Shown piece after piece: positions 11,265-20,998 of a stretch of DNA of 64,000 bases. Source of the stretch: Sphingobium sp. Cam5-1 (GTDB taxonomy: Bacteria > Pseudomonadota > Alphaproteobacteria > Sphingomonadales > Sphingomonadaceae); NCBI RefSeq assembly GCF_015693305.1, contig NZ_CP065138.1:620001-684000 (forward strand), written 5' to 3'. The notes under the pieces are model-generated. The model was not told the origin of the DNA and searched no databases. It saw nothing but the letters and a program-made list of their open reading frames with translations. The first letter of the stretch is position 1, and every line of letters begins with the position of its first letter. The position numbers were made by a program, and so were the translations under genes.

Positions 11265-12901
11265 TGATACCTAAAGACGAGCTGCTCTTCCTGGCCTTGG
11301 GCGGGTCGGGAGAGATTGGCATGAACGTCAATCTATATGGTTGCCAGGGCAAGTGGGTGATGGTCGATCTTGGCCTGACCTTCGCCGACCCGGCTTATCC
11401 TGGCGTTGAACTTGTGCTGCCGGACCTGTCTTTCATTGAGGAGCGGCGCGAGGACCTGCTCGGCATCGTGCTCACCCATGGGCATGAGGATCATATCGGT
11501 GCGATTCCCTATCTGGCCGCTGACCTTGGCGTGCCGCTCTATGCGACGCCGTTTACGGCGGGCCTCATCAGGCTGAAGCTGGAGGAAGAGGGGCTGACCA
11601 AAGAGGTCAAGCTGAATGTCATCGACAATGAAGGCAGCTTCGCGCTGGGGCCGTTCGGGTTCCGTTACGTGCCGCTGGCTCATTCGATCCCCGAGGGCAA
11701 TGCCGTGCTGATCGACACGCCTTACGGACGTGTTTTCCACACGGGCGACTGGAAGATCGATGAGAAGCCATTGCTGGGCCAGCCTTCGACCCCCGAGGAG
11801 CTGACCGCGATCGGTGATGAGGGGGTGCTGGCGCTTGTTTGCGACAGTACGAATGTATTCAATTCCGAGGCGAGCGGCTCCGAAGCTGATGTGCGCGAAG
11901 GGCTGATGCAGACGATCACCGGCGCGAAGGGGCGGGTGCTGGTGACTACTTTCGCCTCCAACGCGGCGCGTTTGCAGACGCTCGGCGAAGTGGCGAATGC
12001 GGTCGGACGCAAGCTGTGCGTGGCCGGGCGATCGCTGGACCGGATCATCTCGACCGCTAAGGCAGCAGGATATCTCAAGGACTTCCCGCCGACGGTCGAT
12101 TGGGATGACGCGATGGCGCTGCCCCGCAACGAGGTGATGATCATCGCCACGGGCGGGCAGGGTGAAGCGCGTGCGGCCTTGTCTCGCGTTGCTTTCGACA
12201 GTCATCCGATCAAGCTGGACACCGGGGATCTGGTGGTTTTCTCGTCCAAGCAGATACCGGGTAACGAGATCGCGATTGGGCGTATCCAGAATGCTTTGGC
12301 GACCAAGGGCGTGCTGATGGTGACGGATCGCCAGGCCGAGGTCCATGTTTCGGGCCACCCGGGGCGGCCCGAACTTGAGGCGATGTACCGTTGGGTAAGG
12401 CCGCAGATATTGCTGCCCGTCCATGGCGAGCGGCGGCACATGGCGGAGCAGGCGCGGCTTGGTCTGGCAAGTGGCGTCCCCAGCGCCATCGTGCAGTCCA
12501 ATGGCGATATGTTGCGATTGGCTCCCAATGGTCCCGAGATCATCGGGCATGAGGCCACGGGGCGGCTCGTTCTGGATGGCGACGTAATCCTGCCAGCAGA
12601 CGGATCAACGATGAACGAGCGCCGCAAGATCGCCCTGCACGGGCAGATCAGCGTGGCGGTCGCGCTGGACCGCAAAGGCAAGGTAGTGGGCGAGCCCGCA
12701 CTGCGTACTCAAGGCGTGCCGGTGGAAGAGGATAAGGCAGCTTTCCTGGCAGAAGCCGCGGAGGAAGCGGCGGAATCCGTGGGCAAGGGGTCTCAGGAAG
12801 AGGAAGCGTTGCGCGAGCGTGTGCGGCTGGCAGTGCGGCGGACGGCCACGCGCTGGACGGGCAAGAAGCCGGTGGTGGACGTTCTGCTCATTCGCGCCTA
12901 A
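11264..12901 (+). CDS. rnj: Ribonuclease J (metallo-beta-lactamase / beta-CASP RNase)
   Basis: 545-aa RNase J, acting in 5'-3' exonucleolytic and endonucleolytic RNA decay and rRNA processing. The zinc site is the HGHEDH motif (about residues 72-77), with later metal residues in AHSIPEGNA and HTGDWKID. The beta-CASP insertion contains VTTFASN and ATGGQGE, and VHGERRH is near 380. The C-terminus has the RNase J-specific domain ending KKPVVDVLLIRA. Alphaproteobacteria use RNase J alongside RNase E. TGATG coupling with coaX; the DUF1467 gene follows 12 nt after the stop. Confidence 0.95.
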   Translation: MIPKDELLFLALGGSGEIGMNVNLYGCQGKWVMVDLGLTFADPAYPGVELVLPDLSFIEERREDLLGIVLTHGHEDHIGAIPYLAADLGVPLYATPFTAGLIRLKLEEEGLTKEVKLNVIDNEGSFALGPFGFRYVPLAHSIPEGNAVLIDTPYGRVFHTGDWKIDEKPLLGQPSTPEELTAIGDEGVLALVCDSTNVFNSEASGSEADVREGLMQTITGAKGRVLVTTFASNAARLQTLGEVANAVGRKLCVAGRSLDRIISTAKAAGYLKDFPPTVDWDDAMALPRNEVMIIATGGQGEARAALSRVAFDSHPIKLDTGDLVVFSSKQIPGNEIAIGRIQNALATKGVLMVTDRQAEVHVSGHPGRPELEAMYRWVRPQILLPVHGERRHMAEQARLGLASGVPSAIVQSNGDMLRLAPNGPEIIGHEATGRLVLDGDVILPADGSTMNERRKIALHGQISVAVALDRKGKVVGEPALRTQGVPVEEDKAAFLAEAAEEAAESVGKGSQEEEALRERVRLAVRRTATRWTGKKPVVDVLLIRA

Positions 12902-12913
12902 AGGCTCCGCATC

Positions 12914-13174
12914 ATGAACTGGTACGCAATCCTGGCTATTTATGTGCTGTTCTGGGTGATCAGCGCGTTCATCGTTCTGCCTTTCGGCATCCGGACGCCC
13001 GACGAAACGGGTGAGGTGATGCTGAAAGGTCAGGCTGACAGCGCGCCCAGCAACTTCCGGCCCGGCGTCGTTGCGTTACGTGCGACGGTCCTGTCGGCGA
13101 TGTTGTTCGGGTTATATTATGCCAATTATGTCGAGGGCTGGGTCACGCTGGAGCGGCTGACGCATCCTTCATGA
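12914..13174 (+). CDS. DUF1467 family small membrane protein
   Basis: 86-aa protein with two TM helices (about 3-25 and 55-77) separated by a polar loop containing FGIRTPDETGEVMLKGQADSAP. The PFGIRTPDE motif and position right after rnj match the DUF1467 family, which is conserved at this place in alphaproteobacteria. The function is unknown. The 12-nt gap to rnj suggests co-transcription, and the gene closes the nuo-birA-coaX-rnj run. Confidence 0.85.
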   Translation: MNWYAILAIYVLFWVISAFIVLPFGIRTPDETGEVMLKGQADSAPSNFRPGVVALRATVLSAMLFGLYYANYVEGWVTLERLTHPS

Positions 13175-13266
13175 TGGCCGTGGGATGATGTTCGCTCCGG
13201 GGCGGTTGCGGGCTTAGACAAGCTCGGCCCGGACACGGACTGAGCTTGTACTGATAGCTGATTGGT

Positions 13267-13923
13267 TCAGTGCAGGCCGACCGCCGGTATAGCGCTGTCC
13301 ATCGACAACATCATGATGATCAGTTCGGACCGGGACTTGATGCCGAGCTTCTGAAAGATGCTGTGCAGGTGCACCTTGACCGTTCCTTCGGTCAGGCCGC
13401 ACCGTGCGGCGATTTCGCGATTGCGCAGGCCGGCCCGGATAAATCCGGCGATCTCCATTTCCCTGTCGGTCAGGCTGGAAAGCGCGTTGTTGTCGTTGGG
13501 CGGGGCCGAGATGCTGTGCACAAGCGCCTGTTCCATCACTGCGGGGGCAATGCTTTTGTTGCCGCCCAGAACCTGCGTGATGCAGGATAGCAGTTCATTG
13601 GGATCGCTATCCTTCAACACCACTCCATCCACGCCCAGCTTAATCGCCTCCAGCGTCTGATCAGGGCGGATGTGGACCGTCATGAAGATAACAGGAACAT
13701 TGCTGCCGCTGTCGCGGATGGCAGACAGGATCGCGAGGCCGCCACCGTCCTTCATGCTCACATCCAGGATCAGCAAGTCCGGCTGATCATCCTGAAGGCG
13801 CGAGATGGCTTCACTGACAGAACGGGCGCAGAAGACGACGTCATGCCCGTGCGAGCTCAGAAACTGCGCCATGCCATCCAGGAAGATGGGGTGGTCGTCG
13901 ACTATCGCAATCTGAGCCATCAT
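13267..13923 (-). CDS. NarL/FixJ-type response regulator
   Basis: 218-aa two-component transcription factor. The receiver domain (about 3-120) has the acidic pair in IVDDHP, phospho-acceptor Asp in LLILDVSMKDGG (about 54), the switch Thr in IFMTVH and the conserved Lys in VLKDSD. A LuxR-type HTH (about 147-205) reads SLTDREMEIAGFIRAGLRNREIAARCGLTEGTVKVHLHSIFQKLGI. The start overlaps the stop of the upstream kinase gene (ATGA), making the pair one operon. Targets cannot be read from sequence. Confidence 0.93.
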   Translation of the reverse strand: MMAQIAIVDDHPIFLDGMAQFLSSHGHDVVFCARSVSEAISRLQDDQPDLLILDVSMKDGGGLAILSAIRDSGSNVPVIFMTVHIRPDQTLEAIKLGVDGVVLKDSDPNELLSCITQVLGGNKSIAPAVMEQALVHSISAPPNDNNALSSLTDREMEIAGFIRAGLRNREIAARCGLTEGTVKVHLHSIFQKLGIKSRSELIIMMLSMDSAIPAVGLH

Positions 13924-15653
13924 ATTGGGGACCTCGGCAAGGATGAAGGTAATCTAATCGAAATTAATGAATTCATGCTTAAGTTGTGGAAATAGGCGGT
14001 GCCGCCGATCTTGCCCAACCGCTTCATGATGGACTGCGATTGCAATTCGAAGTCGCCGGTATAGCTTTGCTGCTCGATCCCCCGGTCGCCCGGGTTGTCC
14101 TTGAGCGCGATCATTATCTCGTCGTCGGCCTGAGCAAGTGAGACGGTAATATGCTGGGCGGCAGCGTGCTTTACGGCGTTGGCGGTAGCCTCCCGGAGAA
14201 GGAACTCCACTTCCGCGGCCGTTTCGGACGTGACCATCATGGGATGGTCTACCGGGTTCAGCCGACACTCAATTCCCCATTGCAGGGCAATGAAGCGGCA
14301 GCAGCTTTCGACATCGCGGACCAGATCGACATCGTCCGGGCTGGTCCCGGTCACATTGAGCAGGCGACGCAGATGAGCCTGTTCGGCGGTGACAAGTTCT
14401 TCCATCGCATGGAGTTCGGCCAGGTGATGCGGGGCATCTATAGCGGCAAGCCCATGTTGCGCGGTCACAAGGCGGACACGAAGGGCGGCAAGGGTCTGAA
14501 GAACGCTGTCGTGCAGATCGCGGCTGAGCGCAAGACGTGCTTCGGCAAAGGTTCGATCGCGCCAGGCGAGCAGGAAAAAATGCCGTTCAAGGAAGAGTTC
14601 CAACCCCTCCTGGATACGCAGTGCGCGGAGCAGGGCGGCGGGCGACCAGCCATGGCGGGTGCCGACGAAAATGCGGCCGCGCAGCTCACCGGCCTGCACC
14701 TGAAAGCTCAAACCCTGACCTGCGCCCAGCAGGTCGGATATCGCTTCCGTCAGGTGAGAAGCCTTTTCATTGCGCGTGATGCCGAGGCGGTTGCGCAGCA
14801 ACAGGCGGCTCGATTGACCGGAATAGAGAAAGGGCGCTTCCGGCGGTGCGAGGCCCAGCAATGTTTCCAGTTGCGGCTGCGGGACGCAGATCGCATTGAC
14901 CCCTTCGGCATTGATCAGCTCGCAATGGATCGGGCCATCGTCCATCTGCCAGACGAGAGCGCAATAGCGGGCCGCCATCAGTTCCGATACCTGCTCCACC
15001 ACGAAGCGCGGAAGAGATTTTTGGAAAGACAGCCCGACGGCCTGCAGTCGTTCCGACCAATCGATCAGCCGCCTTTCCAGGATCGACATGCTGAGCATCG
15101 CCGCGGCGATGGTGCAGCCGATGATCACCGTGATCCCATCGATCGCCCGGTCCACCTCTGCCATATGGCGTTCGGCGGCCCAGCTTTCGTAGGAACCCCG
15201 CGCCAGGAAAGCGAGAACCAGGCAAAGGGCGAGGACGATGATCGAGCCACGGCCAAAGCGCTCCGACGCCGACCAGGCAACGAAAAACAGGCAGGCGAGC
15301 GCTGCGATCTGCAACGGCTGGCATAGGGCGATCACCGTGAGGAAGATGATCGCGTCGAGGATCAGTGACAGAGGGCGGACCAGCAAGCCAAGCGGCGGCG
15401 CCAGCACATGCTGCACAATGCCGAACAGGGTCCAGAGCCAGACGCCACCCTGCAAAACTGTGATGGTGCGGGCGAAGTCCGGTTCGTTGTTGAACATCGC
15501 GCCGATCTGCCACGTGGCGGCCACGGCAAAGGCGACGCGGGATACGGCAAAACCCAGCGTCGGCGATCGACCCAACCAGAGCACCAGGCGGTCCATCGCG
15601 GAAGATGACGCCTTGGGCATATTCAACATGGTGGCTTGTCCCCCGACTCCCAC
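13920..15653 (-). CDS. Membrane sensor histidine kinase, NarX/HisKA_3 type
   Basis: 577-aa partner of the adjacent response regulator. The N-terminal ~190 residues are hydrophobic with about five or six TM helices. A middle region of about 190 residues shows no motif I recognise. The HisKA_3 dimerisation helix has the phospho-acceptor in LSRDLHDSVLQTL (about residue 381), and the catalytic domain has an N box, LLREATANAVKHA. The G1 box is degenerate (DNPGDRG instead of DNGxG), and the G2 region is SIMKRLGKIGG, so ATP binding may be altered. Other starts a few codons in (ATGTTGAATATG) are possible. Confidence 0.85.
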   Translation of the reverse strand: MGVGGQATMLNMPKASSSAMDRLVLWLGRSPTLGFAVSRVAFAVAATWQIGAMFNNEPDFARTITVLQGGVWLWTLFGIVQHVLAPPLGLLVRPLSLILDAIIFLTVIALCQPLQIAALACLFFVAWSASERFGRGSIIVLALCLVLAFLARGSYESWAAERHMAEVDRAIDGITVIIGCTIAAAMLSMSILERRLIDWSERLQAVGLSFQKSLPRFVVEQVSELMAARYCALVWQMDDGPIHCELINAEGVNAICVPQPQLETLLGLAPPEAPFLYSGQSSRLLLRNRLGITRNEKASHLTEAISDLLGAGQGLSFQVQAGELRGRIFVGTRHGWSPAALLRALRIQEGLELFLERHFFLLAWRDRTFAEARLALSRDLHDSVLQTLAALRVRLVTAQHGLAAIDAPHHLAELHAMEELVTAEQAHLRRLLNVTGTSPDDVDLVRDVESCCRFIALQWGIECRLNPVDHPMMVTSETAAEVEFLLREATANAVKHAAAQHITVSLAQADDEIMIALKDNPGDRGIEQQSYTGDFELQSQSIMKRLGKIGGTAYFHNLSMNSLISIRLPSSLPRSPI

Positions 15654-15758
15654 ACCGATGTTTCACCACAGGCGGGCAACAGAAACAACCTATATCGACC
15701 CGACACTGGTGCGTCCCCAGCAGTGGCGCGCAGGGCTCTGCACGGTTAAGGATCACGC

Positions 15759-16493
15759 ATGGCCGTGCTGATCACTTCTGCCCTGGTTTGCGGGGTCCGT
15801 TCTCATGGCGAACATGGAGCCATTGCGCGCCTTCTGACGCCAGACCATGGACTGCTGGCGGGCTATGTGCGTGGAGGCCGATCCCGCGCCTTGCGTCCGG
15901 TGCTGCTGCCTGGGAATAGCGTAAAGGCGGAATTACGTGCCCGCACTGAAGAGCAGCTTGCCGGGCTGACGGTCGAAATGGAGCATAGCCGCGCACCTTT
16001 GCTTTCCGAGCCCTTGCCTGCTGCGGCTATCGATTGGGTCTGCGCGCTGACGGCGGCGGCTCTGCCGGAAGGGACGCCATATCCGACCCTCTATCAGGCC
16101 TTGGATGGCGTGCTGGGCGCGATCGACGCGGCGCCCGCCGCGCGGGGATGGGCGGCGGCTCTGGTGCGCTACGAATTGTTGTTGCTCGCGGAACTTGGCT
16201 TTGGCCTCGATTTTGGTCGGTGCGCAGCGACAGGTGGCGCCGAAGATCTGGCCTTTGTCAGCCCGCGCAGCGCAGCGGCGGTCAGCAGGACGGGGGCTGC
16301 GGGATATGAGAGCCGGTTGCTGCCGCTGCCGCCTTTTCTGCTGGAGGGAGGCAGCGGCGACTGGCCCGGCATATTGGACGGATTACGGCTGACCGGCTTT
16401 TTTCTGGAACGGTCGGTGCTGACCGATTGGAGGGCCGACACGCTGGCCGCGCGGGAAAGGCTCGTCGACAGGTTGAAAAGAGCGGTTGCGTGA
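15759..16493 (+). CDS. recO: DNA repair protein RecO
   Basis: 244-aa recombination mediator of the RecFOR pathway, which loads RecA onto SSB-coated DNA and anneals strands. The N-terminal OB fold (about 1-80) begins [30 protein letters not shown], with [13 protein letters not shown] after it; the helical C-terminal domain contains [23 protein letters not shown]. Length is normal. It stands 105 bp from the divergent kinase gene and 52 bp upstream of leuB. Confidence 0.93.
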   Translation: MAVLITSALVCGVRSHGEHGAIARLLTPDHGLLAGYVRGGRSRALRPVLLPGNSVKAELRARTEEQLAGLTVEMEHSRAPLLSEPLPAAAIDWVCALTAAALPEGTPYPTLYQALDGVLGAIDAAPAARGWAAALVRYELLLLAELGFGLDFGRCAATGGAEDLAFVSPRSAAAVSRTGAAGYESRLLPLPPFLLEGGSGDWPGILDGLRLTGFFLERSVLTDWRADTLAARERLVDRLKRAVA

Positions 16494-16545
16494 GGCGCGG
16501 CGGCTTCATAAGGGGCGGCCACGACATTGAAGGAGTTTTCGCGCC

Positions 16546-17592
16546 ATGTTGATCGCCCTGTTCCCCGGAGATGGTATCGGCCCAGAGATCATTGCGCAGG
16601 CACGGCGCGTGCTCGATGCTTTGGCGATTGACGGCCTGACCTATGAGGAAGGGCTGGTTGGCGGGGCTGCCTATAAGGCTGTGGGGCATCCTCTGCCGCC
16701 CGAGACGCTGGATATAGCCCGCCGCGCGGACGCCATCCTGTTTGGCGCAGTCGGTGATCCCGATTGCGACTCGCTGGAGCGGCATTTGCGGCCTGAGCAG
16801 GCGATCCTTGGGCTGCGCAAGGCACTGGGGCTGTTTTCCAACCTGCGTCCTGCGAAGGTCTTTCCGGAGCTGGCGGACGCGTCTGCCCTGAAGAAGGAGG
16901 TGGCGAGCGCCATCGACCTGCTGATCGTGCGCGAGACCAATGGCGACGTCTATTTTGGTGAAAAGGGCATGCGCAAGACGGCCGAAGGGCTGCGCGAAGG
17001 CTATGACGTCATGTCCTATAATGAAGAGGAGGTGCGCAAGATCGCGCATCAGGGCTTCCAGGCTGCGCGTGCCCGCCGGGGCAAGCTCTGCTCGGTGGAC
17101 AAGGCCAATGTTCTGGAAACCAGCCAGCTGTGGCGCGACGTGATGATCGAGGTTTCGGCCGAATATCCCGACGTTGCTCTGTCCCACATGTATGTGGACA
17201 ATGCCGCGATGCAGCTGGTGCGCGATCCGGGCCAGTTCGACGTGATCGTTACTGGCAACATGTTCGGCGATATCCTGTCGGATCAGGCGAGCATGTGCGT
17301 CGGATCGATCGGCATGCTGGCCTCGGCTACCCTCAACGACAGCAAGCAGGGGCTGTATGAGCCGATCCATGGGTCCGCCCCCGACATCGCCGGGCAGGGC
17401 AAGGCCAATCCGCTGGCAACGGTCCTGTCGGCGGGGATGATGCTGCGCTACTCGCTGGGCATGCCGGAACAGGCTGACCGGATCGAGGCTGCAGTTGCCA
17501 AGGCGCTTGCCAACGGCGCGCGCAGCCCTGACCTTGGCGGAAGCATGACTACGGTCGAGATGGGCGACGCGGTATTGGCGGCTCTCAAGTAA
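16546..17592 (+). CDS. leuB: 3-isopropylmalate dehydrogenase
   Basis: Leucine biosynthesis: NAD-dependent oxidative decarboxylation of 3-isopropylmalate to 4-methyl-2-oxopentanoate. The 348-aa protein shows [10 protein letters not shown] at the N-terminus, [28 protein letters not shown] (about 126-142), the catalytic Lys region [27 protein letters not shown] for metal/substrate binding, and [17 protein letters not shown] for NAD. A good ribosome site (GGAG, 10 nt upstream) supports the start. metZ begins 10 nt after its stop. Confidence 0.97.
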   Translation: MLIALFPGDGIGPEIIAQARRVLDALAIDGLTYEEGLVGGAAYKAVGHPLPPETLDIARRADAILFGAVGDPDCDSLERHLRPEQAILGLRKALGLFSNLRPAKVFPELADASALKKEVASAIDLLIVRETNGDVYFGEKGMRKTAEGLREGYDVMSYNEEEVRKIAHQGFQAARARRGKLCSVDKANVLETSQLWRDVMIEVSAEYPDVALSHMYVDNAAMQLVRDPGQFDVIVTGNMFGDILSDQASMCVGSIGMLASATLNDSKQGLYEPIHGSAPDIAGQGKANPLATVLSAGMMLRYSLGMPEQADRIEAAVAKALANGARSPDLGGSMTTVEMGDAVLAALK

Positions 17593-17602
17593 GGAAGAAG
17601 CG

Positions 17603-18811
17603 ATGAAGCGCAGGAGCGGGCAGGACCCGGCGATCACCAAGAACTGGCGGCCTGCCACGCTTGCGGTGCGGGGCGGCAGCGCGCGCAGCGAGTGGGGCGA
17701 AACGTCCGAGGCACTGTTTCTGACCAGCGGCTATTGCTACGACCGCGCCGAAGACGCGGCAGCGCGCTTCGCTGGTGAGCAGCAGGGCATGACATACAGC
17801 CGCCTGCAGAACCCGACGGTCGAGATGCTGGAAAAGCGCATTGCGCTGCTGGAAGGCGCCGAAGCGTGCCGTGCGACCGCAACCGGCATGGCGGCGATGA
17901 CCGCGGCGCTGCTGTGTCAGTTGTCGGCGGGCGACCATGTGGTTGCTGGCAAGGCGCTGTTTGGGTCATGCCGCTGGCTGACGGACACGCTGCTGCCAAA
18001 GTTCGGGATCGAGACGACGACCGTCGATGCGACAGACAATGCTGCCTGGGAAGCAGCTGTGCGGCCCAACACGAAGGTGTTCTTCTTCGAGACGCCGGCC
18101 AACCCCACGATGGATGTCGTGGACCTGGAGGCGGTGTGCGCCATCGCCAAGAAGCACGGGATCACGAGCGTCGTCGACAATGCCTTTGCGACGCCAGCCC
18201 TTCAACGACCGATGGAATTCGGGGCGGATGTGGTCGCCTATAGCGCGACCAAGATGATGGACGGGCAGGGCCGTGTCCTGGCCGGTGCGATCTGTGGCAC
18301 CGAGGATTTCATCATCAACACATTGCTGCCGTTCCACCGCAATACGGGGCCGACGCTGAGCGCGTTCAACGCCTGGGTGGTGCTCAAAGGGTTGGAGACG
18401 CTGGATCTGCGCATCCGCCGCCAGAGCGAGAACGCCCTCAAGGTAGCGAAGTTTCTGGAGGGCCGGGTGGCGAAGGTCCTTTATCCGGGGCTGGAAAGCC
18501 ATCCGCAATATGCTCTGGCTGCAAAGCAGATGGAGATGGCAGGGCCTATCTTCTCGCTTTATGTCGGCGGTGGACGGAAAGAGGCCCATGGCCTGCTTAA
18601 TGGGCTGGAACTGGTCGATATCAGCAATAATATCGGGGACTCCCGGTCGCTGATGACCCATCCTGCTTCGACGACGCATTTCGGCATGGCCGAAGAGGCG
18701 CGGCTGGAAGTCGGCATCACCGAGGATATGCTGCGGCTGAATGTCGGCCTTGAAGATGCGGATGATGTGATCGAGGATCTTGATCGCGCTCTCAAGTCGA
18801 TAGGCCGTTGA
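17603..18811 (+). CDS. metZ: O-succinylhomoserine sulfhydrylase
   Basis: PLP enzyme of the Cys/Met metabolism family, forming homocysteine from O-succinylhomoserine and sulfide in methionine synthesis. 402 aa; the PLP lysine is about K217 in AYSATKMMDGQGRVLAGA. Other family marks are YSRLQNPTVEMLEKRIALLEGAE (about 57-79), EACRATATGMAA, FFFETPANPTMDVVD and the MTHPASTTH substrate loop. MetZ rather than MetB/MetC is inferred from the KNWRPATLAVRGG N-terminus typical of the proteobacterial MetZ group. It probably shares a transcript with leuB. Confidence 0.92.
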   Translation: MKRRSGQDPAITKNWRPATLAVRGGSARSEWGETSEALFLTSGYCYDRAEDAAARFAGEQQGMTYSRLQNPTVEMLEKRIALLEGAEACRATATGMAAMTAALLCQLSAGDHVVAGKALFGSCRWLTDTLLPKFGIETTTVDATDNAAWEAAVRPNTKVFFFETPANPTMDVVDLEAVCAIAKKHGITSVVDNAFATPALQRPMEFGADVVAYSATKMMDGQGRVLAGAICGTEDFIINTLLPFHRNTGPTLSAFNAWVVLKGLETLDLRIRRQSENALKVAKFLEGRVAKVLYPGLESHPQYALAAKQMEMAGPIFSLYVGGGRKEAHGLLNGLELVDISNNIGDSRSLMTHPASTTHFGMAEEARLEVGITEDMLRLNVGLEDADDVIEDLDRALKSIGR

Positions 18812-18844
18812 CGAAAGCAGGGGGAAAGGCGCATTTCTTTTAAC

Positions 18845-19243
18845 GTGAACGCGCTATTTCCCTTTCATGCGACCACACGTGATATCAACGTGCATGTTGC
18901 TGTTACGTTCCTGCCGGAACAGTCAGAGCCTGACCGGGGGCGCTGGTTTTGGGCCTACCATATCCGTATCGAAAATAGCGGGGATCAGCCCGTGCAGCTG
19001 CTGACGCGCCATTGGGTGATCACTGATGGGCGTGGCGCGCAGCATCGTGTGGACGGTGATGGCGTCGTGGGCGAGCAGCCTGTGGTGCAGCCGGGGAAAA
19101 GCTATGACTATGTTTCGGGCTGCCCCCTCAACACGCCGACAGGATCGATGCGCGGGCATTATCATATGATCGGCGCCAGCGGGGAGACGTTCGACATCGC
19201 TATCCCTCATTTCGCGCTCGTAGCCCCGGCGGTTGCCGAATGA
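18845..19243 (+). CDS. apaG: ApaG protein (DUF525)
   Basis: 132-aa single-domain ApaG with a fibronectin-III-like fold. The family's RWFWAYHIRIENSG segment (about 37-50), LLTRHWVITDGRG, VVGEQPVVQPG and SYDYVSGCPLNTPTGSMRGHY are all present. ApaG is associated with magnesium/cobalt homeostasis; its molecular role is not settled. GTG 18845 gives the expected N-terminus. Its stop overlaps the next start (ATGA), coupling it to the LysR-type gene. Confidence 0.94.
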   Translation: MNALFPFHATTRDINVHVAVTFLPEQSEPDRGRWFWAYHIRIENSGDQPVQLLTRHWVITDGRGAQHRVDGDGVVGEQPVVQPGKSYDYVSGCPLNTPTGSMRGHYHMIGASGETFDIAIPHFALVAPAVAE

Positions 19244-20031
19244 AGCGTACGCATTTGCCGTTGAACGGTCTGCGCGTGCTGGATGCGGCCGCGCGGCACC
19301 TTTCCTTTACCCGGGCGGCCGATGAGCTGGCGGTGACCCCGGCGGCGGTTGGCCAGCAGATCCGGGCGCTGGAGGATTTGCTGGGCGTTGTCTTGTTCCG
19401 CCGGACGCCCAAGGGTCTGGAACTGACCCCGGAAACCGAAGCGGGCCTTGAAGCCTTGCGCGCGGGCTTTCTGGAGTTTGAAGAAGCCGTGCGAGCGATG
19501 CAGGCGGGACAATCCAGTTCTTCGCTGACTATCGCCGCGCCGCGAGACGTCACGGCCAAATGGCTGCAACCGCGCCTCGCCAGCTATGCGGCGAGCCAGC
19601 CCGATCTCAAATTCGCTCTGGTGGCAGCGGACGAGACGCTGGATTTCACGGAGGCCAATCTGGACCTTGCCTTGCGGCTGGCCGACGGGCCGGGCGAACA
19701 TGAAGGGGTGAAGCTGGGCGAGGCGAGTTTCGTCACTGTCGAAGCGGCTGGTGGAAGTCCGGCGCATCGCGTCGATTGGCCGGGCTGTCCCACGGCAAGC
19801 GAACCGGCGGCGATCCGGGTTGCTGACGCCGGGCTTGCCATTGAAGCCGCGATCAACGGCTTTGGACGAGCAACCGTGCCGCTGCTGCTCGCACAGGCCG
19901 ATATCGAGGCGGGCAGGGTGCGGCAAGTTGGGGAGCCGGAGGCGTCTACGCTGGCCTATTGGTTGATCGCGCCGCTGCCCCAATGGCGGCAGAAGAAGGT
20001 GAAGGCGCTGGTCGAGGCGCTTCTCTCCTGA
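19240..20031 (+). CDS. LysR-family (GcvA-like) transcriptional regulator
   Basis: 263 aa. The winged-helix HTH fills residues 1-65 (LPLNGLRVLDAAARHLSFTRAADEL, then TPAAVGQQIRALEDLLG) and is the GcvA/AmpR-type HTH. The effector domain is shorter than the usual ~230 residues: after about 95 (SLTIAAPRDVTAKWLQPRL) the regulatory subdomain is compressed to about 170 residues. No target can be named; the tight coupling to apaG is probably only organisational. Confidence 0.85.
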   Translation: MKRTHLPLNGLRVLDAAARHLSFTRAADELAVTPAAVGQQIRALEDLLGVVLFRRTPKGLELTPETEAGLEALRAGFLEFEEAVRAMQAGQSSSSLTIAAPRDVTAKWLQPRLASYAASQPDLKFALVAADETLDFTEANLDLALRLADGPGEHEGVKLGEASFVTVEAAGGSPAHRVDWPGCPTASEPAAIRVADAGLAIEAAINGFGRATVPLLLAQADIEAGRVRQVGEPEASTLAYWLIAPLPQWRQKKVKALVEALLS

Positions 20032-20096
20032 ACCGAGGCATACGCTTCCGCCATTTTGCTGGTGCGAGGCCGTCGTGCGCATCGAGGAGTAGGCGG

Positions 20097-20660
20097 ATGA
20101 CCTTTCGCGGCTTCAACCATAGCGGACGAGCATGTGCGCTGCTGCTGCTTTCCCTGGCGTCTCCCGCATGGGGGCAAGCGCCCTATGTTGCCGATGTTAC
20201 CGAGGCGCGAGAGAAGCAATGGCGATCATTGGTGGCGGAAGCTCAGACCGCTTACACAGGCGGACGATTATCAGAAGGCACAGAACCCGCGCGCAAGGCG
20301 CTGGCGCTGGCTGACGAACTGTTCGGACCGGATGATCCGCGCACGTTGATTTCCGCAAATGATCTGGCTCTATTGCTGGAAGGAATAGGCAATCATCGCG
20401 AGGCTGAACAACTGCTCCGCCGAGTATTCGACAGCTATTTGCGCACGCGGGGCGAAGATGACCCCAATTGCCAGATGGCGCTGGAAAACCTGATCGATTT
20501 CTATCTGGCGCGCAAACGGATGGATGCGGCTGGGCCGTTGGTGGGCTATGCATTGGATCTCTTTCGCCGGACAACAGGCACCGCCAGCGAGCGCACGCAG
20601 CGCATGGAAAAAATAGCGGCGCAAATGCCCAAACCCGATCCAGTTATTCCGGTGAACTGA
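20097..20660 (+). CDS. Exported TPR-like protein, function unknown
   Basis: 187 aa. ATG 20097 is chosen because a purine-rich GAGGAG lies 8 nt upstream and the product then starts with a signal peptide (MTFRGFNHSGRACALLLLSLASPAWGQA, cleavage near residue 27). The mature part has tetratricopeptide-like helices: ARKALALADELFGPDDPRTL, then ANDLALLLEGIGNHREAEQLLRRVFD. It is probably periplasmic. Similar Sel1/TPR-type proteins often act as scaffolds, but no partner is visible. It follows the LysR gene by 65 bp. Confidence 0.7.
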   Translation: MTFRGFNHSGRACALLLLSLASPAWGQAPYVADVTEAREKQWRSLVAEAQTAYTGGRLSEGTEPARKALALADELFGPDDPRTLISANDLALLLEGIGNHREAEQLLRRVFDSYLRTRGEDDPNCQMALENLIDFYLARKRMDAAGPLVGYALDLFRRTTGTASERTQRMEKIAAQMPKPDPVIPVN

Positions 20661-20865
20661 CGATCGCGTTTCCGCCTCCATTCGCCACTATATCGATGAT
20701 TATAGCCCTTAGGGTGAATTGCTAAACCATCCGCCGCTGCTATCCCCACTCCACCATCGGACGGCGACGTTCATTTTCTCCCAATATCTGGTCAGTGCGT
20801 GCATTGGCGTGAGTTTGGGGACTGGGCGTTGGCACCGGACATAATTCCGTTGGGTCGCAAAAATG

Positions 20866-20899
20866 AGCGGGCGGCTGGCCGAAGGGCTGGCCGTCCGCT
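20866..20899 (+). terminator. Strong hairpin, candidate terminator after the TPR-like gene
   Basis: A 15-bp stem (arms 20866-20880 and 20885-20899) with a GAAG loop; all positions pair if three G-U wobbles are allowed. It is followed by only a short T-containing tract (TATCGTTT). It lies 206 bp after the TPR-like gene, so it could end that transcript or act in the adhesin leader region. Confidence 0.45.
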
Positions 20900-20998
20900 T
20901 ATCGTTTCAGAGATGTTCGTGGTCACCCGGAGATCTGTAGCTCCATAGCTTCAGCGATACCTCCCGAGTCGTTGCCGGGCAGCACTCCGATCATTAGG

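Noticed and set aside
14151..15326. 391-aa plus-strand frame opposite the sensor kinase
   Set aside because: Antisense to a gene with clear TM helices and kinase motifs; the product is a low-complexity Gln/Arg/Asp-rich string.
20825..20850. Sigma-54 promoter near TTGGCACCGG
   Set aside because: The -24 GG is present, but no GC is found at the required -12 spacing.
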